43,831 bases of DNA from Actinomycetota bacterium (lineage in GTDB: Bacteria > Actinomycetota > Thermoleophilia > Gaiellales > Gaiellaceae). Below are positions 9,608 to 18,122 of the stretch, in pieces. The translations under genes were made by a program, and so were the position numbers. A model generated the notes under the pieces. The model was given only the letters and a program-made list of their open reading frames with translations. It made no database searches and was not told where the DNA came from. How positions within the stretch are numbered: the first letter of the stretch is position 1; every line of letters starts with the position of its first letter. The stretch is from the NCBI GenBank assembly GCA_009702325.1, contig WLID01000003.1, positions 103,658-147,488 on the forward strand, read 5' to 3'.

Positions 9608-10427
9608 GTGGCCCCCCATCGCGCGCAAGCCGCCACACGCGCCGGTAGTGCGGGGCGAGATAGTCGAGATGCGCCTCCATCGCCTCACCTGAGCCGTCAA
9701 CGTCGGCACGGGCGATTGCGTCGGTGATCTCACGATGGTCGCAGTCGATGCGCCGCGAGAACCGCGCGTCAAGGCCGGTGCGGGCGAGGCTCGTCTGCAG
9801 CACGGTGAACACGGGCAGCGCCGCGACTTCAAGCAGGACGTTCCCCGAGGCGGCCATCAGGCTCGTGTGGAACCCGGCGTTGACCTCGAATCGCTCAAGC
9901 CCGGTTCGCTCGCGTGCGTCATCGGGAATCGAGCCTCCGAGCCGTTCGAGATCGACCTGGGTGCGACGGAGTGCCGCAAGGCGCGCCGCTGGAACCTCGA
10001 GCAGCCGTCGTGCTTCAAGGATCTCCTCAAGCGTGATGTCGTCCATGTCCGCGAGGAGCGACACGTTTGCCTGAAGGAGCCGGGTGGCGAAGTCCAGGCT
10101 TGGTCGCGTGACATAGGTTCCGCCGCGCGCGCCCTTCGTCGCAACGACAAGCTGCTGAGCGCTCAGCATTCGCACTGCTTCTCGCGCTGTTGCGCGGCTG
10201 ACGCCGAACTCGGCCGCAAGCGTTGCCTCGGTCGGAAGCCGTTCCCCGTGCTGCAGGACACCGTTCAGGATCAGGTTCCTGAGACGGCCTGCGATCTGTT
10301 CGTGGGCGCTCTCATAGGCCGACGACCTATCCGGCGGTTCGTCGATCGCGGCCGCGAGCGCACCCCGCAATCCCGCGAGGGCCTGCGCCTCATCCTGACG
10401 AGGAAGCGTGGGCGTCGTCTCGGTCAC
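9600..10427 (-). CDS. GntR-family transcriptional regulator, FadR/FCD subgroup
   Basis: 275 residues. After a 35-residue extension comes the winged helix (about 38-105), with RLPTEATLAAEFGVSRATAREAVRML read in order as the recognition helix region. A helical FCD effector domain (about 115-260) follows; EVNAGFHTSL and CDHREITDAI carry the His/Asp residues that usually bind a metal and a carboxylate ligand. GTG 10427 overlaps the ggt stop (GTGA). As a regulator inside a catabolic operon it probably controls that operon and senses one of its acids; a palindrome fitting this family sits on the operon promoter (13431-13443). Confidence 0.9.
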   Translation of the reverse strand: MTETTPTLPRQDEAQALAGLRGALAAAIDEPPDRSSAYESAHEQIAGRLRNLILNGVLQHGERLPTEATLAAEFGVSRATAREAVRMLSAQQLVVATKGARGGTYVTRPSLDFATRLLQANVSLLADMDDITLEEILEARRLLEVPAARLAALRRTQVDLERLGGSIPDDARERTGLERFEVNAGFHTSLMAASGNVLLEVAALPVFTVLQTSLARTGLDARFSRRIDCDHREITDAIARADVDGSGEAMEAHLDYLAPHYRRVWRLARDGGPHG

Positions 10428-12034
10428 GTCGTCGAGAACATCGCGGCGCCACCGTCGGAGCGGGGATCGGACGCCGCCCGATAGCCGTCTGGCGTGATCT
10501 CGATCACCTGTGGCCGCGCAAAGGATGCGTGGAAGTTGAAGAGGCTTGGCGACATCGGAACGCCTCGATCGCGGAGCGCGTTCAACGTGCGCATGGGAAT
10601 TCGCGCCTCGGCAAACACCGGCATTCCTTCGCTGTGGAAACGCGGTGCAACCACCGCTTCAACGGGCGACATGCCGAAGTCGAGAATGTTCGAGATCGAC
10701 TGCAGCACCCCGGAGGTCACCGACCAGCCGCCGGGCGCGCCCAAGACGAGCCACGGCTTGTCGTCGCGGAACACAAGCGTCGTTGCGAGAGCGCTTGCCC
10801 GGGCCCGGCCGGGAACGTAGGAGTTCGGACGCCCTGGCACGGGATCCATGAGCGCAACGCAGTCGTTCCAGGTGAAACCTGTGCCGGGCACAACAACGCC
10901 GCTGCAGCTCGTGAGCGTGTGGGTCAGGCTGACGCAGTTGCCGAGCTCGTCGACCACCGAGAGTTGCGTTGTGCCGTTCGGCTTGCCGAGCGCGACAGCA
11001 TCGGGAAGCTCGCCGGCCCGAATCCGCGCCGCGATCGCATCGGCGTGCTCGTCGGAGAGGAGCTCGTCGACGGGCACATCGTTCTGCTCCGGGTCGCTGA
11101 GGTGGTTGTAACGGGTCACGCCACCCCATGCGAGCGTCGCAGCTAGCAAGAAGCCGTGCTCTGGGCCGTTGTGCTCAAGCGACGCAACGTCGAAGCGCTC
11201 AAGCACCTTCAGCATCTGCAGCAAGATGATTCCGCCAGCAGGCAGGTTGGTCGTTGCGACACGCAGGCCGCGGTACGACGCCTCGAGTGGCGGCGACCAC
11301 CGTACGCGGTATTCCGCGAGATCTTCGCGCGTGACGAACGCGCCGTTCCGCTCGAAATCCTCGACGATCGTGTTCGCGAGGCTGCCCGTGTAGAACTCCG
11401 CGGGACCATTCGTTGCGACTGCCCGCAGCGACTGGGCGAGCTCGGGATTCTGGTACGGCTCACCGCGCTCGAGCATGTTGCCGTCGGGCTTCATCCAGAT
11501 TCGCTTTGCCTCATCGGTCGCGCAGTACTTGTCCTTGGGGTGCGGGAGGCCCGGCATGTACGGCATGCGGCAGTACATCGCGACGTACTCCGGCCACGGG
11601 AAGCCGTCGGCGGCGCATGCAATTGCCGGCGCGAGCAGCTCGTCCCACGACTTTGAGCCGTAGCGTGCGTGCATTGCGCCGAGTCCTGCAACCGTCCCGG
11701 GCGTCATGATCGCCGTGTAGCCGTACATGTTTCGACTGTCGTCGAAGAGCGCGTAGCTCCAGAGGTCGGTGTACCCACGGAAGTCCTTCAGCCACATGTC
11801 GGGCGACATCCGCGACCCGATCCGTGCAGGAAATGCAAGGTCGTCGATCGCGCCCGTCTTGGCGTCGAACAGCGTGGCGCCGCCCCACCCGCCGAGGCCG
11901 CACTGGAACGGGTTCAGAACCGTTTGGGCGAATGCCGCCGCAACGGCAGCGTCGAACGCGTTGCCGCCTGCCCGCAAGACGTCGGCACCGATCTCGGCGG
12001 CCCGTGGCTCGGGCGCGACAACAACACCTTTCAT
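10424..12034 (-). CDS. Gamma-glutamyltransferase family protein (Ntn hydrolase)
   Basis: 536 residues from ATG 12034, chosen because GGAGGAG stands just upstream and the codon overlaps the maoC-like stop (ATGA). Family enzymes cleave themselves before a conserved Thr, which becomes the nucleophile; here this is Thr355 in NGTTQLSVVDELGN. Other conserved parts are LRAGGNAFDAAVAA near 21-34, PGTVAGLGAMHARYG near 112, ASYRGLRV and LGAPGGWSVTSGVLQ. There is no signal peptide, unlike periplasmic or secreted GGTs, so it probably works in the cytoplasm. In this operon it may hydrolyse an amide or gamma-glutamyl conjugate of the acid being degraded rather than glutathione. The family is secure, the substrate open. 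Confidence 0.87.
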   Translation of the reverse strand: MKGVVVAPEPRAAEIGADVLRAGGNAFDAAVAAAFAQTVLNPFQCGLGGWGGATLFDAKTGAIDDLAFPARIGSRMSPDMWLKDFRGYTDLWSYALFDDSRNMYGYTAIMTPGTVAGLGAMHARYGSKSWDELLAPAIACAADGFPWPEYVAMYCRMPYMPGLPHPKDKYCATDEAKRIWMKPDGNMLERGEPYQNPELAQSLRAVATNGPAEFYTGSLANTIVEDFERNGAFVTREDLAEYRVRWSPPLEASYRGLRVATTNLPAGGIILLQMLKVLERFDVASLEHNGPEHGFLLAATLAWGGVTRYNHLSDPEQNDVPVDELLSDEHADAIAARIRAGELPDAVALGKPNGTTQLSVVDELGNCVSLTHTLTSCSGVVVPGTGFTWNDCVALMDPVPGRPNSYVPGRARASALATTLVFRDDKPWLVLGAPGGWSVTSGVLQSISNILDFGMSPVEAVVAPRFHSEGMPVFAEARIPMRTLNALRDRGVPMSPSLFNFHASFARPQVIEITPDGYRAASDPRSDGGAAMFSTT

Positions 12035-12579
12035 TTCTCCTCCATCGGTCCAACCCCCCAAGGGGTTTCGGTGTGTGGGAACACAGAGATCGCCTCGGGC
12101 GCGTCGCGGCGCAACACCATGAATGTCCGCAGAAATTCGATTACGACCTCGCCGCGCTGATTGATGCCGCGCGAGCGCAGCGAAACGATGCCAACAGACG
12201 GACGCGACTTCGATTCGCGCAGATCAAGGATCTCGCTCTCCGACCAGAGGGTGTCGCCGACAAACACGGGCGCTGGAAGGCGAATGTCTGTCCAACCCAG
12301 GTTTGCGACGGCGTTCTCGCTCGTGTCGGGAACGGTCAGCCCTGCGATCAAGGCGAGCGTGAAGGTGCTGTTGACGAGCATCTTCCCGAACCGCGTCTTC
12401 TCGGCGTACACCGCGTTGAAGTGCGTCTGGTTCGTGTTCATCGTGAGGTTCGTGAACCAGGTGTTGTCGGTTTCAGAGATCGTGCGGCCCAGGCGACTGC
12501 GAAAGATGTCGCCGACGGTGAAATCTTCGTAGAAGCGGCCGCGCCACTCCTTGGGCGCCGGCGAAGCCTCGCTGTTCAT
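12031..12579 (-). CDS. MaoC-family hot-dog hydratase/dehydratase
   Basis: 182 residues. FYEDFTVGDIFRSRLGRTIS at 16-35 and the following ETDNTWFTNLTMNTNQTHFN contain the D-x4-H-type hydratase residues of MaoC proteins, which add water to trans-2-enoyl-CoA; LGWTDIRLPAPVFVGDTLW is the typical strand pair. It resembles the MaoC-like proteins found next to CitE-like lyases in actinobacteria. ATG 12579 overlaps the citE-like stop by 4 bp and its own stop overlaps the ggt start. An unsaturated dicarboxyl-CoA such as mesaconyl-CoA is a plausible substrate by context only. Confidence 0.85.
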   Translation of the reverse strand: MNSEASPAPKEWRGRFYEDFTVGDIFRSRLGRTISETDNTWFTNLTMNTNQTHFNAVYAEKTRFGKMLVNSTFTLALIAGLTVPDTSENAVANLGWTDIRLPAPVFVGDTLWSESEILDLRESKSRPSVGIVSLRSRGINQRGEVVIEFLRTFMVLRRDAPEAISVFPHTETPWGVGPMEEK

Positions 12580-13418
12580 GCGTCGTTCCTTTCGTAGGCG
12601 TCGATCACTGCCTGTGCACGCAACGCCACGGGACGGTCAACGAGCAGACCGTCGATGGCACCGACTGCTCCGCCGGCGGCAGCGATCTCTGACCACGCAG
12701 CCACGATGCGCTGTGCACGCTCGAACTCTTTCTGCGTCGGCGCCAGGGCAGCGTGCACGCCGGCGACCTGGTCGGGATGAAGGCAAAACTTGCCGCGCAA
12801 GCCAAGCGCTCGGGCGGCGCTCGTCTCACGCTCAAGTGCGTCGTGGTCGCGCACGTCAAGGCATGGGCCGTCGACAGGTGCACGGATCCCTGCCGCCGCC
12901 GATGCGACAACGAGTTGAGAGCGCACAAAGAGCAACTGGAGGCCATCGGCATAGGGCGAGAGGCCGAGCGCTGCCGACATGTCGGCGACACCAATCGCAA
13001 GCCCGAACACGGCGTCGTGCTCTGCGATGGCGTACGCGTCGCGCACACCCTTGGCCTCCTCGATCAGCGCCAACAGCGGCTTCCCAATCTCGGCCGCGCG
13101 ATCGAGGCCGGCCGGCGAAGCCTTCGGTACGACAATCCCAACATTAGGAATCGCCGCGACGACAGCGAGGTCGGCCTCACCTGCCGCGCTCAACGGATCG
13201 TTGATGCGAATGAGACGAAGGCCCGCGCCTGCGGCGGCTGCGAAAGCTGCGGCACCCTCTCGTGCCACGGCCTTCTGAGCGGCTGCAACACCGTCTTCGA
13301 GGTCATAGGTGAGCACGTCGGCGTTGCTGCCGAGCGCGCGCTCTTGCTTGCGGGCGTCGTCACCGGGGAAGATCAGGAACGATCGTGCAGCGTTGAGTGC
13401 TTGAAGGAGTTCGCTCAC
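12576..13418 (-). CDS. HpcH/HpaI aldolase / citrate lyase beta (CitE-like) CoA ester lyase
   Basis: 280 residues forming one TIM barrel. RSFLIFPGDDARKQERAL near 12 and LTYDLEDGV near 36 are the family N-terminal signature; LRLIRIN binds substrate, LLALIEEAKGV (Glu near 119) and GVADMSAALG (Asp near 143) bind Mg, and LRGKFCLHPDQV closes the site. Relatives cleave citryl-, malyl- or beta-methylmalyl-CoA. The gene is alone from citDF/citF-like partners, arguing against citrate lyase. First gene of its operon; the GTG at 13418 is 10 nt from a good -10. With the MaoC-like and CaiB-like genes it recalls the mesaconyl-CoA/methylmalyl-CoA modules, but no pathway is proved. Confidence 0.88.
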   Translation of the reverse strand: MSELLQALNAARSFLIFPGDDARKQERALGSNADVLTYDLEDGVAAAQKAVAREGAAAFAAAAGAGLRLIRINDPLSAAGEADLAVVAAIPNVGIVVPKASPAGLDRAAEIGKPLLALIEEAKGVRDAYAIAEHDAVFGLAIGVADMSAALGLSPYADGLQLLFVRSQLVVASAAAGIRAPVDGPCLDVRDHDALERETSAARALGLRGKFCLHPDQVAGVHAALAPTQKEFERAQRIVAAWSEIAAAGGAVGAIDGLLVDRPVALRAQAVIDAYERNDA

Positions 13419-13428
13419 GTTGCGGGCG

Positions 13429-13458
13429 ATAATGTCAGATATTTAGGACGGCGGTCAA
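13429..13458 (-). promoter_or_regulatory. Promoter of the citE-like/maoC/ggt/gntR/caiB operon
   Basis: On the minus strand TTGACC (13453-13458) and CATTAT (13429-13434) are 18 bp apart, and the -10 is 10 nt from the GTG start, leaving an untranslated leader of only a few bases. Confidence 0.6.
13431..13443. promoter_or_regulatory. Candidate operator for the FadR-type GntR regulator
   Basis: AATGTCAGATATT is a 13-bp palindrome with one mismatched pair. Its core TGTCAGA resembles the TNGTCNGACNA-like sites known for PdhR/LldR/FadR-type GntR proteins. It overlaps the -10 of the operon that encodes such a regulator, so repression by steric block is a natural reading. Confidence 0.5.
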
Positions 13459-13474
13459 GCCCACCCCGAGCGGC

Positions 13475-14449
13475 CTACGGAAGACGTGGGCCGAGCGCGA
13501 TCCCGGCAGCGCCTGCACCGAGCAGCGCAATCGCCGCACCCGCGGCAAACCAGGAGCCAATCGCACGCCGTTCCTTGTGCCGGCCGATCTGCGACCCAAG
13601 CGATCGGTAGACGCTCGACACCTCTTCGGCGTTGACGGCCGTGAAGGTCTTTCCGCCTGTGATGCGGGCGATCTGGGACATCGTCGCCGGATCGGGCGGA
13701 ACGGGAATCGAGTTCAGGTATTGCCCGAAGCCAAACGTCACGACGCCATGCTGCGTCCCGAGCGCAACGGTGTAGACCTGAATTCCCGCACGCTTCGCCT
13801 CGCGGGCGCCCGCCAGCGGCAGAATCGAGCCGCGGTTCTGAGCACCGTCCGAGAGCAGCACGATCGCAGCGGGGATCTTCTTGCCTGCCTCAGGTGTCGC
13901 CGTCTCGGCGAGCGAAGCCTTGAGGAGTTTCACCGCGGTATCGAGACCGTCGCCGATAGCGGTGCCCGCCTCAGGCAGCAGGTAGGCAAGCGACTCATTG
14001 AGCGCCGCACGATCGGTTGTTGGCGGCATCAGCACTTCGGCCGACGAGCTGAAGTCGACGAGACCCACCTGGTACCGCGAGGGAACCTCCGAGAGGAACG
14101 TCTTGATTGCTGCCACAGCAGCATCGAGCCGCGTTGGCTCAACATCGTTCGCGCGCATGGACCCTGAGACATCGACGAGCAACACGACCGTCGCCTCCTC
14201 GCCGGTGACCGTCAACGTTGCACGCGGCTGGGCCGCGGCCGCTGCGGCGAGGGCGAGCGCAATGAGCAGGAGTGCGATCGGCGCGAAGCGCCGCCACGAC
14301 CGATGCTCCTCGGCAACTTCGGCGAGCACGTCAAGGTTGGTGAACGCCATGGGATAGCGCGATCCGCGTCGGTTCACCCACCACGCGAGGGCAGCGGCTG
14401 CAGGCACGACGAGTAGCGCCAGCAGAACGTAGGGCTGCGCGAAGCTCAC
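13475..14449 (-). CDS. BatA-like von Willebrand factor A membrane protein (distal copy)
   Basis: 324 residues. Two N-terminal membrane helices (about 7-24 and 56-75) are followed by a VWA domain with an intact metal-ion site: LVDVSGSMRAND near 90, a Thr in EAGTAIGDGLD near 164 and LLSDGAQNRGS near 200. A final helix (about 298-320) ends the protein. This is the BatA/BatB layout, with the VWA domain probably outside the membrane. The GTG at 14449 overlaps the previous stop as GTGA; a GTG two codons upstream is also in frame. Last gene of the MoxR operon. Its function is not established; related operons have been linked to stress tolerance or chaperone-like activation of partner proteins. Confidence 0.85.
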   Translation of the reverse strand: MSFAQPYVLLALLVVPAAAALAWWVNRRGSRYPMAFTNLDVLAEVAEEHRSWRRFAPIALLLIALALAAAAAAQPRATLTVTGEEATVVLLVDVSGSMRANDVEPTRLDAAVAAIKTFLSEVPSRYQVGLVDFSSSAEVLMPPTTDRAALNESLAYLLPEAGTAIGDGLDTAVKLLKASLAETATPEAGKKIPAAIVLLSDGAQNRGSILPLAGAREAKRAGIQVYTVALGTQHGVVTFGFGQYLNSIPVPPDPATMSQIARITGGKTFTAVNAEEVSSVYRSLGSQIGRHKERRAIGSWFAAGAAIALLGAGAAGIALGPRLP

Positions 14450-15126
14450 CCGCACACCGCCACGACCTGCACCTCGGCACGCGCGCCCGCCGAGAGCACG
14501 CCATCGGCGGTGACAGTTGCGATCGCGCCCGTTGCCGTCGTCTTCAGGCGGATCCGGATGTGCGCAGCCAGTGCCGTGTCGGGGGGCGTCTCGGTGTCGA
14601 ACACGAGCGCCTTCCAGGCGGTGACGAGCGACTCGCCACGTTTGCAGGCCGAGGCCACGATCTGTGGTGACGGCCTGATCGGCACCTGCTTCATCCAGAA
14701 ATCGAACGGGGCTCCTGGCGCTGTCGCGCGGGCGGATGTCGTCGAGCGCGAGCCTCCCCCGCTCGTTGGAATGCAGCCGAGGTAGGGGCGGAACGCTTGC
14801 GGCGTGTCGGCCGACGACTGGCCGTGGAACACCGCGAACCGTGTGGTGGTCGTACCTGGCGCGACGGGACTTCCGAGGCGCCCCTCGAACGTCGCGCGGA
14901 CGGCCGGTGAGGTGGCCACTGCGTCAAGGCCACCGACAAGACCCTTGAGTCCTGGGCACTGCAGGAGGTAGGTCGCTTCAGAGTGCGCAGGAACGATCAC
15001 CCACGGGCCCGGGACGCTCACGCAATCCTTGATGCCGCGACATTCGGCCGTTGCCTTGCCCGTCGGGGCCATGGCACCGGCAGTGAGGGCGGCAGCGACG
15101 CACACAAGCAGCACCCGCAGCCTCAT
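14446..15126 (-). CDS. Exported protein of unknown function in the MoxR/VWA operon
   Basis: 226 residues from ATG 15126, which overlaps the preceding VWA stop (ATGA). A typical signal peptide, MRLRVLLVCVAAALTAGAMA, is followed by a mature region with several cysteines (first in AECRGIKDCVSVPGP near residue 29) that could form disulfides. I recognise no domain. A Ser/Thr/Gly stretch near 125-135 may be a linker. Its place between the two VWA genes suggests it is an extracytoplasmic partner or client of them; this is inference from position only. Confidence 0.7.
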   Translation of the reverse strand: MRLRVLLVCVAAALTAGAMAPTGKATAECRGIKDCVSVPGPWVIVPAHSEATYLLQCPGLKGLVGGLDAVATSPAVRATFEGRLGSPVAPGTTTTRFAVFHGQSSADTPQAFRPYLGCIPTSGGGSRSTTSARATAPGAPFDFWMKQVPIRPSPQIVASACKRGESLVTAWKALVFDTETPPDTALAAHIRIRLKTTATGAIATVTADGVLSAGARAEVQVVAVCG

Positions 15127-16091
15127 AGGAGCCTCCGAAACCACCACGCCTGCAGCGCAATCGCGACCGCGGCGACGGCGAGGCCAATCCCTGAAGCGAG
15201 CGGGACGAGACTTTGAATGTGCCGCTTCTTGATAATCCGCGATCCCAGATCTTGCGTTACCCCGTCAAGTGCCGTCGGCGTCGTTGCGCGGTAGAAGTGA
15301 CCGCCGGTCGATCGAGCGACCTCCTGCAGAACCGTCGGATCCGGTGGAACCTGGATCCGCTCAGTGAAGCCGCCTGCGACCTTCCGCAGCAGCACCCCCT
15401 CCGACGTCCCAACCAGGGCGGTCGAGACAGGAACGTGCGCGAGTCGCGACTGTTCTGAGGCCTGCGCGGCGGTGATTCTGCCCGCGTTTGCCGCCCCATC
15501 CGAGATCACGAGAACAACCGCCGGTGGCCGACCGCTCTCAACCCCCGTGCCAACTGCGCGTTTTGCGGCGGCGACAGCCAATGACACGGCGTCTCCCAGA
15601 GCTGTCCCTTGAGCGTGCGCCTGGGTCGGCAGGGCGGCAACCACCTTGGTTCGGTCGTAGGTGGGAATCGCTGCCATCGAAGCGTGATCGGAGAACACAA
15701 CCACGCCAACGCGGTATTTCTTCGGCAGCTTGTTCACGAACCGCGCGAGCGTCGCGTTTGCCGCGCCAATCCGGCTTGGCGTCACGTCGGTGGCAGCCAT
15801 CGAACCCGACACGTCGACGACGAGCATCACCGTTGCTCCTTCCTTCGCTTCAAGCGTCACTCGTTGCGGACGTGCGAAGCCGACGAGGAGGAACGTTGCT
15901 GCGCCAAGCAGCAGGATGGACGGGATACGCCGACGCAGACCTGGTGCGTCGGGTAGCAGTTTCGGCATCAGCGCCGGACTTGCCCACCGATCGGCGGCGA
16001 TACGTCGGCGGCGGTCAAGCCACACATACCCCGCCGCGGCAACCGGAACCGCAACGAGCGAGATCAGCAGGATCGGCGAGCCGAACGTCAT
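15123..16091 (-). CDS. BatA-like von Willebrand factor A membrane protein (proximal copy)
   Basis: 322 residues with the same layout as the distal copy: helices near 7-25 and 58-75, VWA domain with LVVDVSGSMAATD near 92, a Thr/Gly in QAHAQGTALGDAV near 159 and LVISDGAANAGR near 195, and a terminal helix near 296-318. The two VWA proteins are clearly related but distinct, as expected for a BatA/BatB pair. PPDPTVLQEVARSTGGHFYRA is matched by PPDPATMSQIARITGGKTFTA in the other copy. ATG 16091 overlaps the DUF58 stop (ATGA). Confidence 0.87.
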   Translation of the reverse strand: MTFGSPILLISLVAVPVAAAGYVWLDRRRRIAADRWASPALMPKLLPDAPGLRRRIPSILLLGAATFLLVGFARPQRVTLEAKEGATVMLVVDVSGSMAATDVTPSRIGAANATLARFVNKLPKKYRVGVVVFSDHASMAAIPTYDRTKVVAALPTQAHAQGTALGDAVSLAVAAAKRAVGTGVESGRPPAVVLVISDGAANAGRITAAQASEQSRLAHVPVSTALVGTSEGVLLRKVAGGFTERIQVPPDPTVLQEVARSTGGHFYRATTPTALDGVTQDLGSRIIKKRHIQSLVPLASGIGLAVAAVAIALQAWWFRRLL

Positions 16092-17011
16092 CCGACCCGG
16101 TCGCTTCGGCGGAGGAATGCGGCGAGCGGGCGCAGCCAGTCGCCTTCGGTCGAGAGCACCACATGACGCACACCGGCAGACGCAAACAGCGTCTCCAGCG
16201 AGCGCCGCTCGACGGCCGCGGCCTCGGCAAAGCGGCGTCGCAGCTTGGCGCTGCTCGTATCGACGCGTAGCTGCCGCCCAGTCTCGGGATCGACGAGGCG
16301 AAGCTCGCCGACGTCCTGGAGCTCCTGCTCCCGTGGATCACGGATCTCGATAGCAAGCGTTGGGTGTCGTGCTGCTACGTGAAGCAACGGTCGCCGCCAC
16401 TCACGCGGGCCGCGAAAGTCAGACACAACGGCGACGAGCGACCGTTGCCGCGCCACACCATTCACGATCGACAGCCCGTCCGACAACGTGCCGTCGCCCG
16501 CTGGCCCTTCGCGCACTGCCGCCAGCGTGTCGAGCAGGGCCCGCCTTCCCTGTCTGGCACGGCGCAAGCGTGGTTCTCCTGCACCAAACGCGACGAGGCC
16601 GAGGCGATTGCCGCGCCGCGTTGCGGCATGACCGAGCGCGAGCGCAACTCCTTCTGCAACGTCAGCCTTGCGCCGATCCGCTGTGCCAAACGCCATCGAC
16701 GCCGACGCATCGAGCACGAGCCACGTCACAAGCACGCGTTCAGCAAGCTCGACGCGCGAGTGAGGAACGCCGGTTCGTGCCGTGACGTTCCATTCGATGC
16801 GGCGAACGTCGTCGCCCGCTTGGTAGGGCCGAACCTGCGCAAGCTCGCTCCCCACTCCCGTGAACGCAGAGCGGTAGTCACCTGCGAGCAGGCCGTCTAC
16901 CCGCCGACCGATCGCGATCTCGAGTGCTTCGAGACTCTTGACGGAGACGTTGCCTGGCCCCGGAGCCGCCCCGGCCCGTGGTCCGGCGACGACATCCGCG
17001 AATCCGGTCAC
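16088..17011 (-). CDS. DUF58 family protein
   Basis: 307 residues. The DUF58 signature is GVGSELAQVRPYQAGDDVRR followed by IEWNVTARTG near 52-80. It continues into a VWA-like fold with LVLDASASMAFGTADRRK near 99 and SDFRGPREW near 197. DUF58 proteins are nearly always encoded between MoxR and BatA-like genes, as here. It lacks membrane helices, so it probably links the cytoplasmic ATPase to the membrane VWA proteins. GTG 17011 overlaps the moxR stop (GTGA). Confidence 0.88.
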   Translation of the reverse strand: MTGFADVVAGPRAGAAPGPGNVSVKSLEALEIAIGRRVDGLLAGDYRSAFTGVGSELAQVRPYQAGDDVRRIEWNVTARTGVPHSRVELAERVLVTWLVLDASASMAFGTADRRKADVAEGVALALGHAATRRGNRLGLVAFGAGEPRLRRARQGRRALLDTLAAVREGPAGDGTLSDGLSIVNGVARQRSLVAVVSDFRGPREWRRPLLHVAARHPTLAIEIRDPREQELQDVGELRLVDPETGRQLRVDTSSAKLRRRFAEAAAVERRSLETLFASAGVRHVVLSTEGDWLRPLAAFLRRSDRVG

Positions 17012-18021
17012 GCCGCTGCGCCTGCCCGCCGCCCGAGGTCGAGTTGCGGTGCAGGAACTGCCGCAAGCACGGCTTCGAGGATCCGGTCGGCCGAGATCTC
17101 CTCGGCGAGCGCCTGGTACGACAGCACGATGCGGTGCCGGAACGCGTCACGGATCAGCGACTCGACGTCTGCCGCGACGACGTAGTCGCGGCCACGAAGG
17201 AGCGCGAGTGCGCGAGATGCGGCGACGACGCTAATCGGCCCACGAGGACTCGCTCCGAAAGCGATGTAGGGCGCCACTGGTTCGAGCCCAACGGTCGCCG
17301 GCGTACGCGTGGCGGTTGCAACGTCCACAACCCACGAGACGAGCGCTGGATCGACGTAGACGCGAGCGACCTGCGCCTGCAACTGCCGAAGCTCGTCGAG
17401 GCTCAGCACGGGCTCAAGGGTCGGTGTGGGCTCAAGGGCGCGCGTCACAACCGTCAGCTCTTCGTCGTGGGTCGGATAGTCGACGAGAACTTTCAGCATG
17501 AAGCGGTCGACCTGCGCTTCGGGGAGCGGATACGTCCCCTCCGACTCGATCGGGTTCTGCGTTGCGAGCACAAGGAACGGTGAGGGAACCGGGTGCGATG
17601 TGTGGCCAATCGTCACCTGACGTTCCTGCATCACCTCAAGGAGCGCCGACTGCACCTTCGCTGGCGCACGGTTGATCTCGTCGGCAAGCAGGAAGTTGCA
17701 GAACACCGGGCCAAGTTCGGTCTCGAACTCGTGCCGGTCAGGACGAAAGATCCGTGTTCCGACGAGATCGCTCGGCACGAGGTCGGGTGTGAACTGCACG
17801 CGCTGGAACGAGCCGCCGAGCACCGATGCGGTCGTCTTGATCGTCAGAGTCTTTGCAAGGCCCGGAACGCCTTCGATCAGCAGATGGCCACCAGCGAGCA
17901 GGCAAACGAGGACGCGCTCAAGCATCGCCTCCTGGCCAGCGATCACCCGTCGAATCTGAAACAGCGCCTCTTCGAGCTTTGGCAACAGCGACGGGTCGAG
18001 CGGTTCGGACTGGTCGGCCAT
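17008..18021 (-). CDS. MoxR-family AAA+ ATPase
   Basis: 337 residues from ATG 18021, chosen because AAGGAGG lies just upstream; a longer frame to 18060 lacks such a site. Walker A GVPGLAKT is at 51-58, Walker B with LADEINRAP at 112-120 (Asp114-Glu115), sensor 1 in LATQNPIESEGTYPLPEAQ, and the arginine-finger region QVDRFMLK. MoxR proteins act as chaperone-like ATPases on proteins with VWA domains. First gene of the five-gene operon moxR-DUF58-VWA-exported-VWA, in which every junction overlaps by 4 bp. Confidence 0.93.
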   Translation of the reverse strand: MADQSEPLDPSLLPKLEEALFQIRRVIAGQEAMLERVLVCLLAGGHLLIEGVPGLAKTLTIKTTASVLGGSFQRVQFTPDLVPSDLVGTRIFRPDRHEFETELGPVFCNFLLADEINRAPAKVQSALLEVMQERQVTIGHTSHPVPSPFLVLATQNPIESEGTYPLPEAQVDRFMLKVLVDYPTHDEELTVVTRALEPTPTLEPVLSLDELRQLQAQVARVYVDPALVSWVVDVATATRTPATVGLEPVAPYIAFGASPRGPISVVAASRALALLRGRDYVVAADVESLIRDAFRHRIVLSYQALAEEISADRILEAVLAAVPAPQLDLGRRAGAAA

Positions 18022-18094
18022 GCGTTCCTCCTTGCGTCGGTCGACCCCAGGAGACCACATCGATCTGTGAGAAACCTAAGAGTCAGTGCGCTTT

Positions 18095-18110
18095 CCCGCA
18101 GGGTAGCGGG
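18095..18110 (-). terminator. Hairpin downstream of nadA
   Basis: CCCGC-AGGGTA-GCGGG, a 5-bp GC stem with 6-nt loop starting 13 bp past the nadA stop and before the moxR promoter region. There is no U-tract, so it may be a weak or factor-assisted terminator. Confidence 0.35.
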
Positions 18111-18122
18111 ACGCTCCGAGGC

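Noticed and set aside
13475..18021. MoxR-VWA cluster as a phage-defence system
   Set aside because: The gene set is the common MoxR/DUF58/BatA-like housekeeping-type operon; no nuclease or other effector is linked to it.
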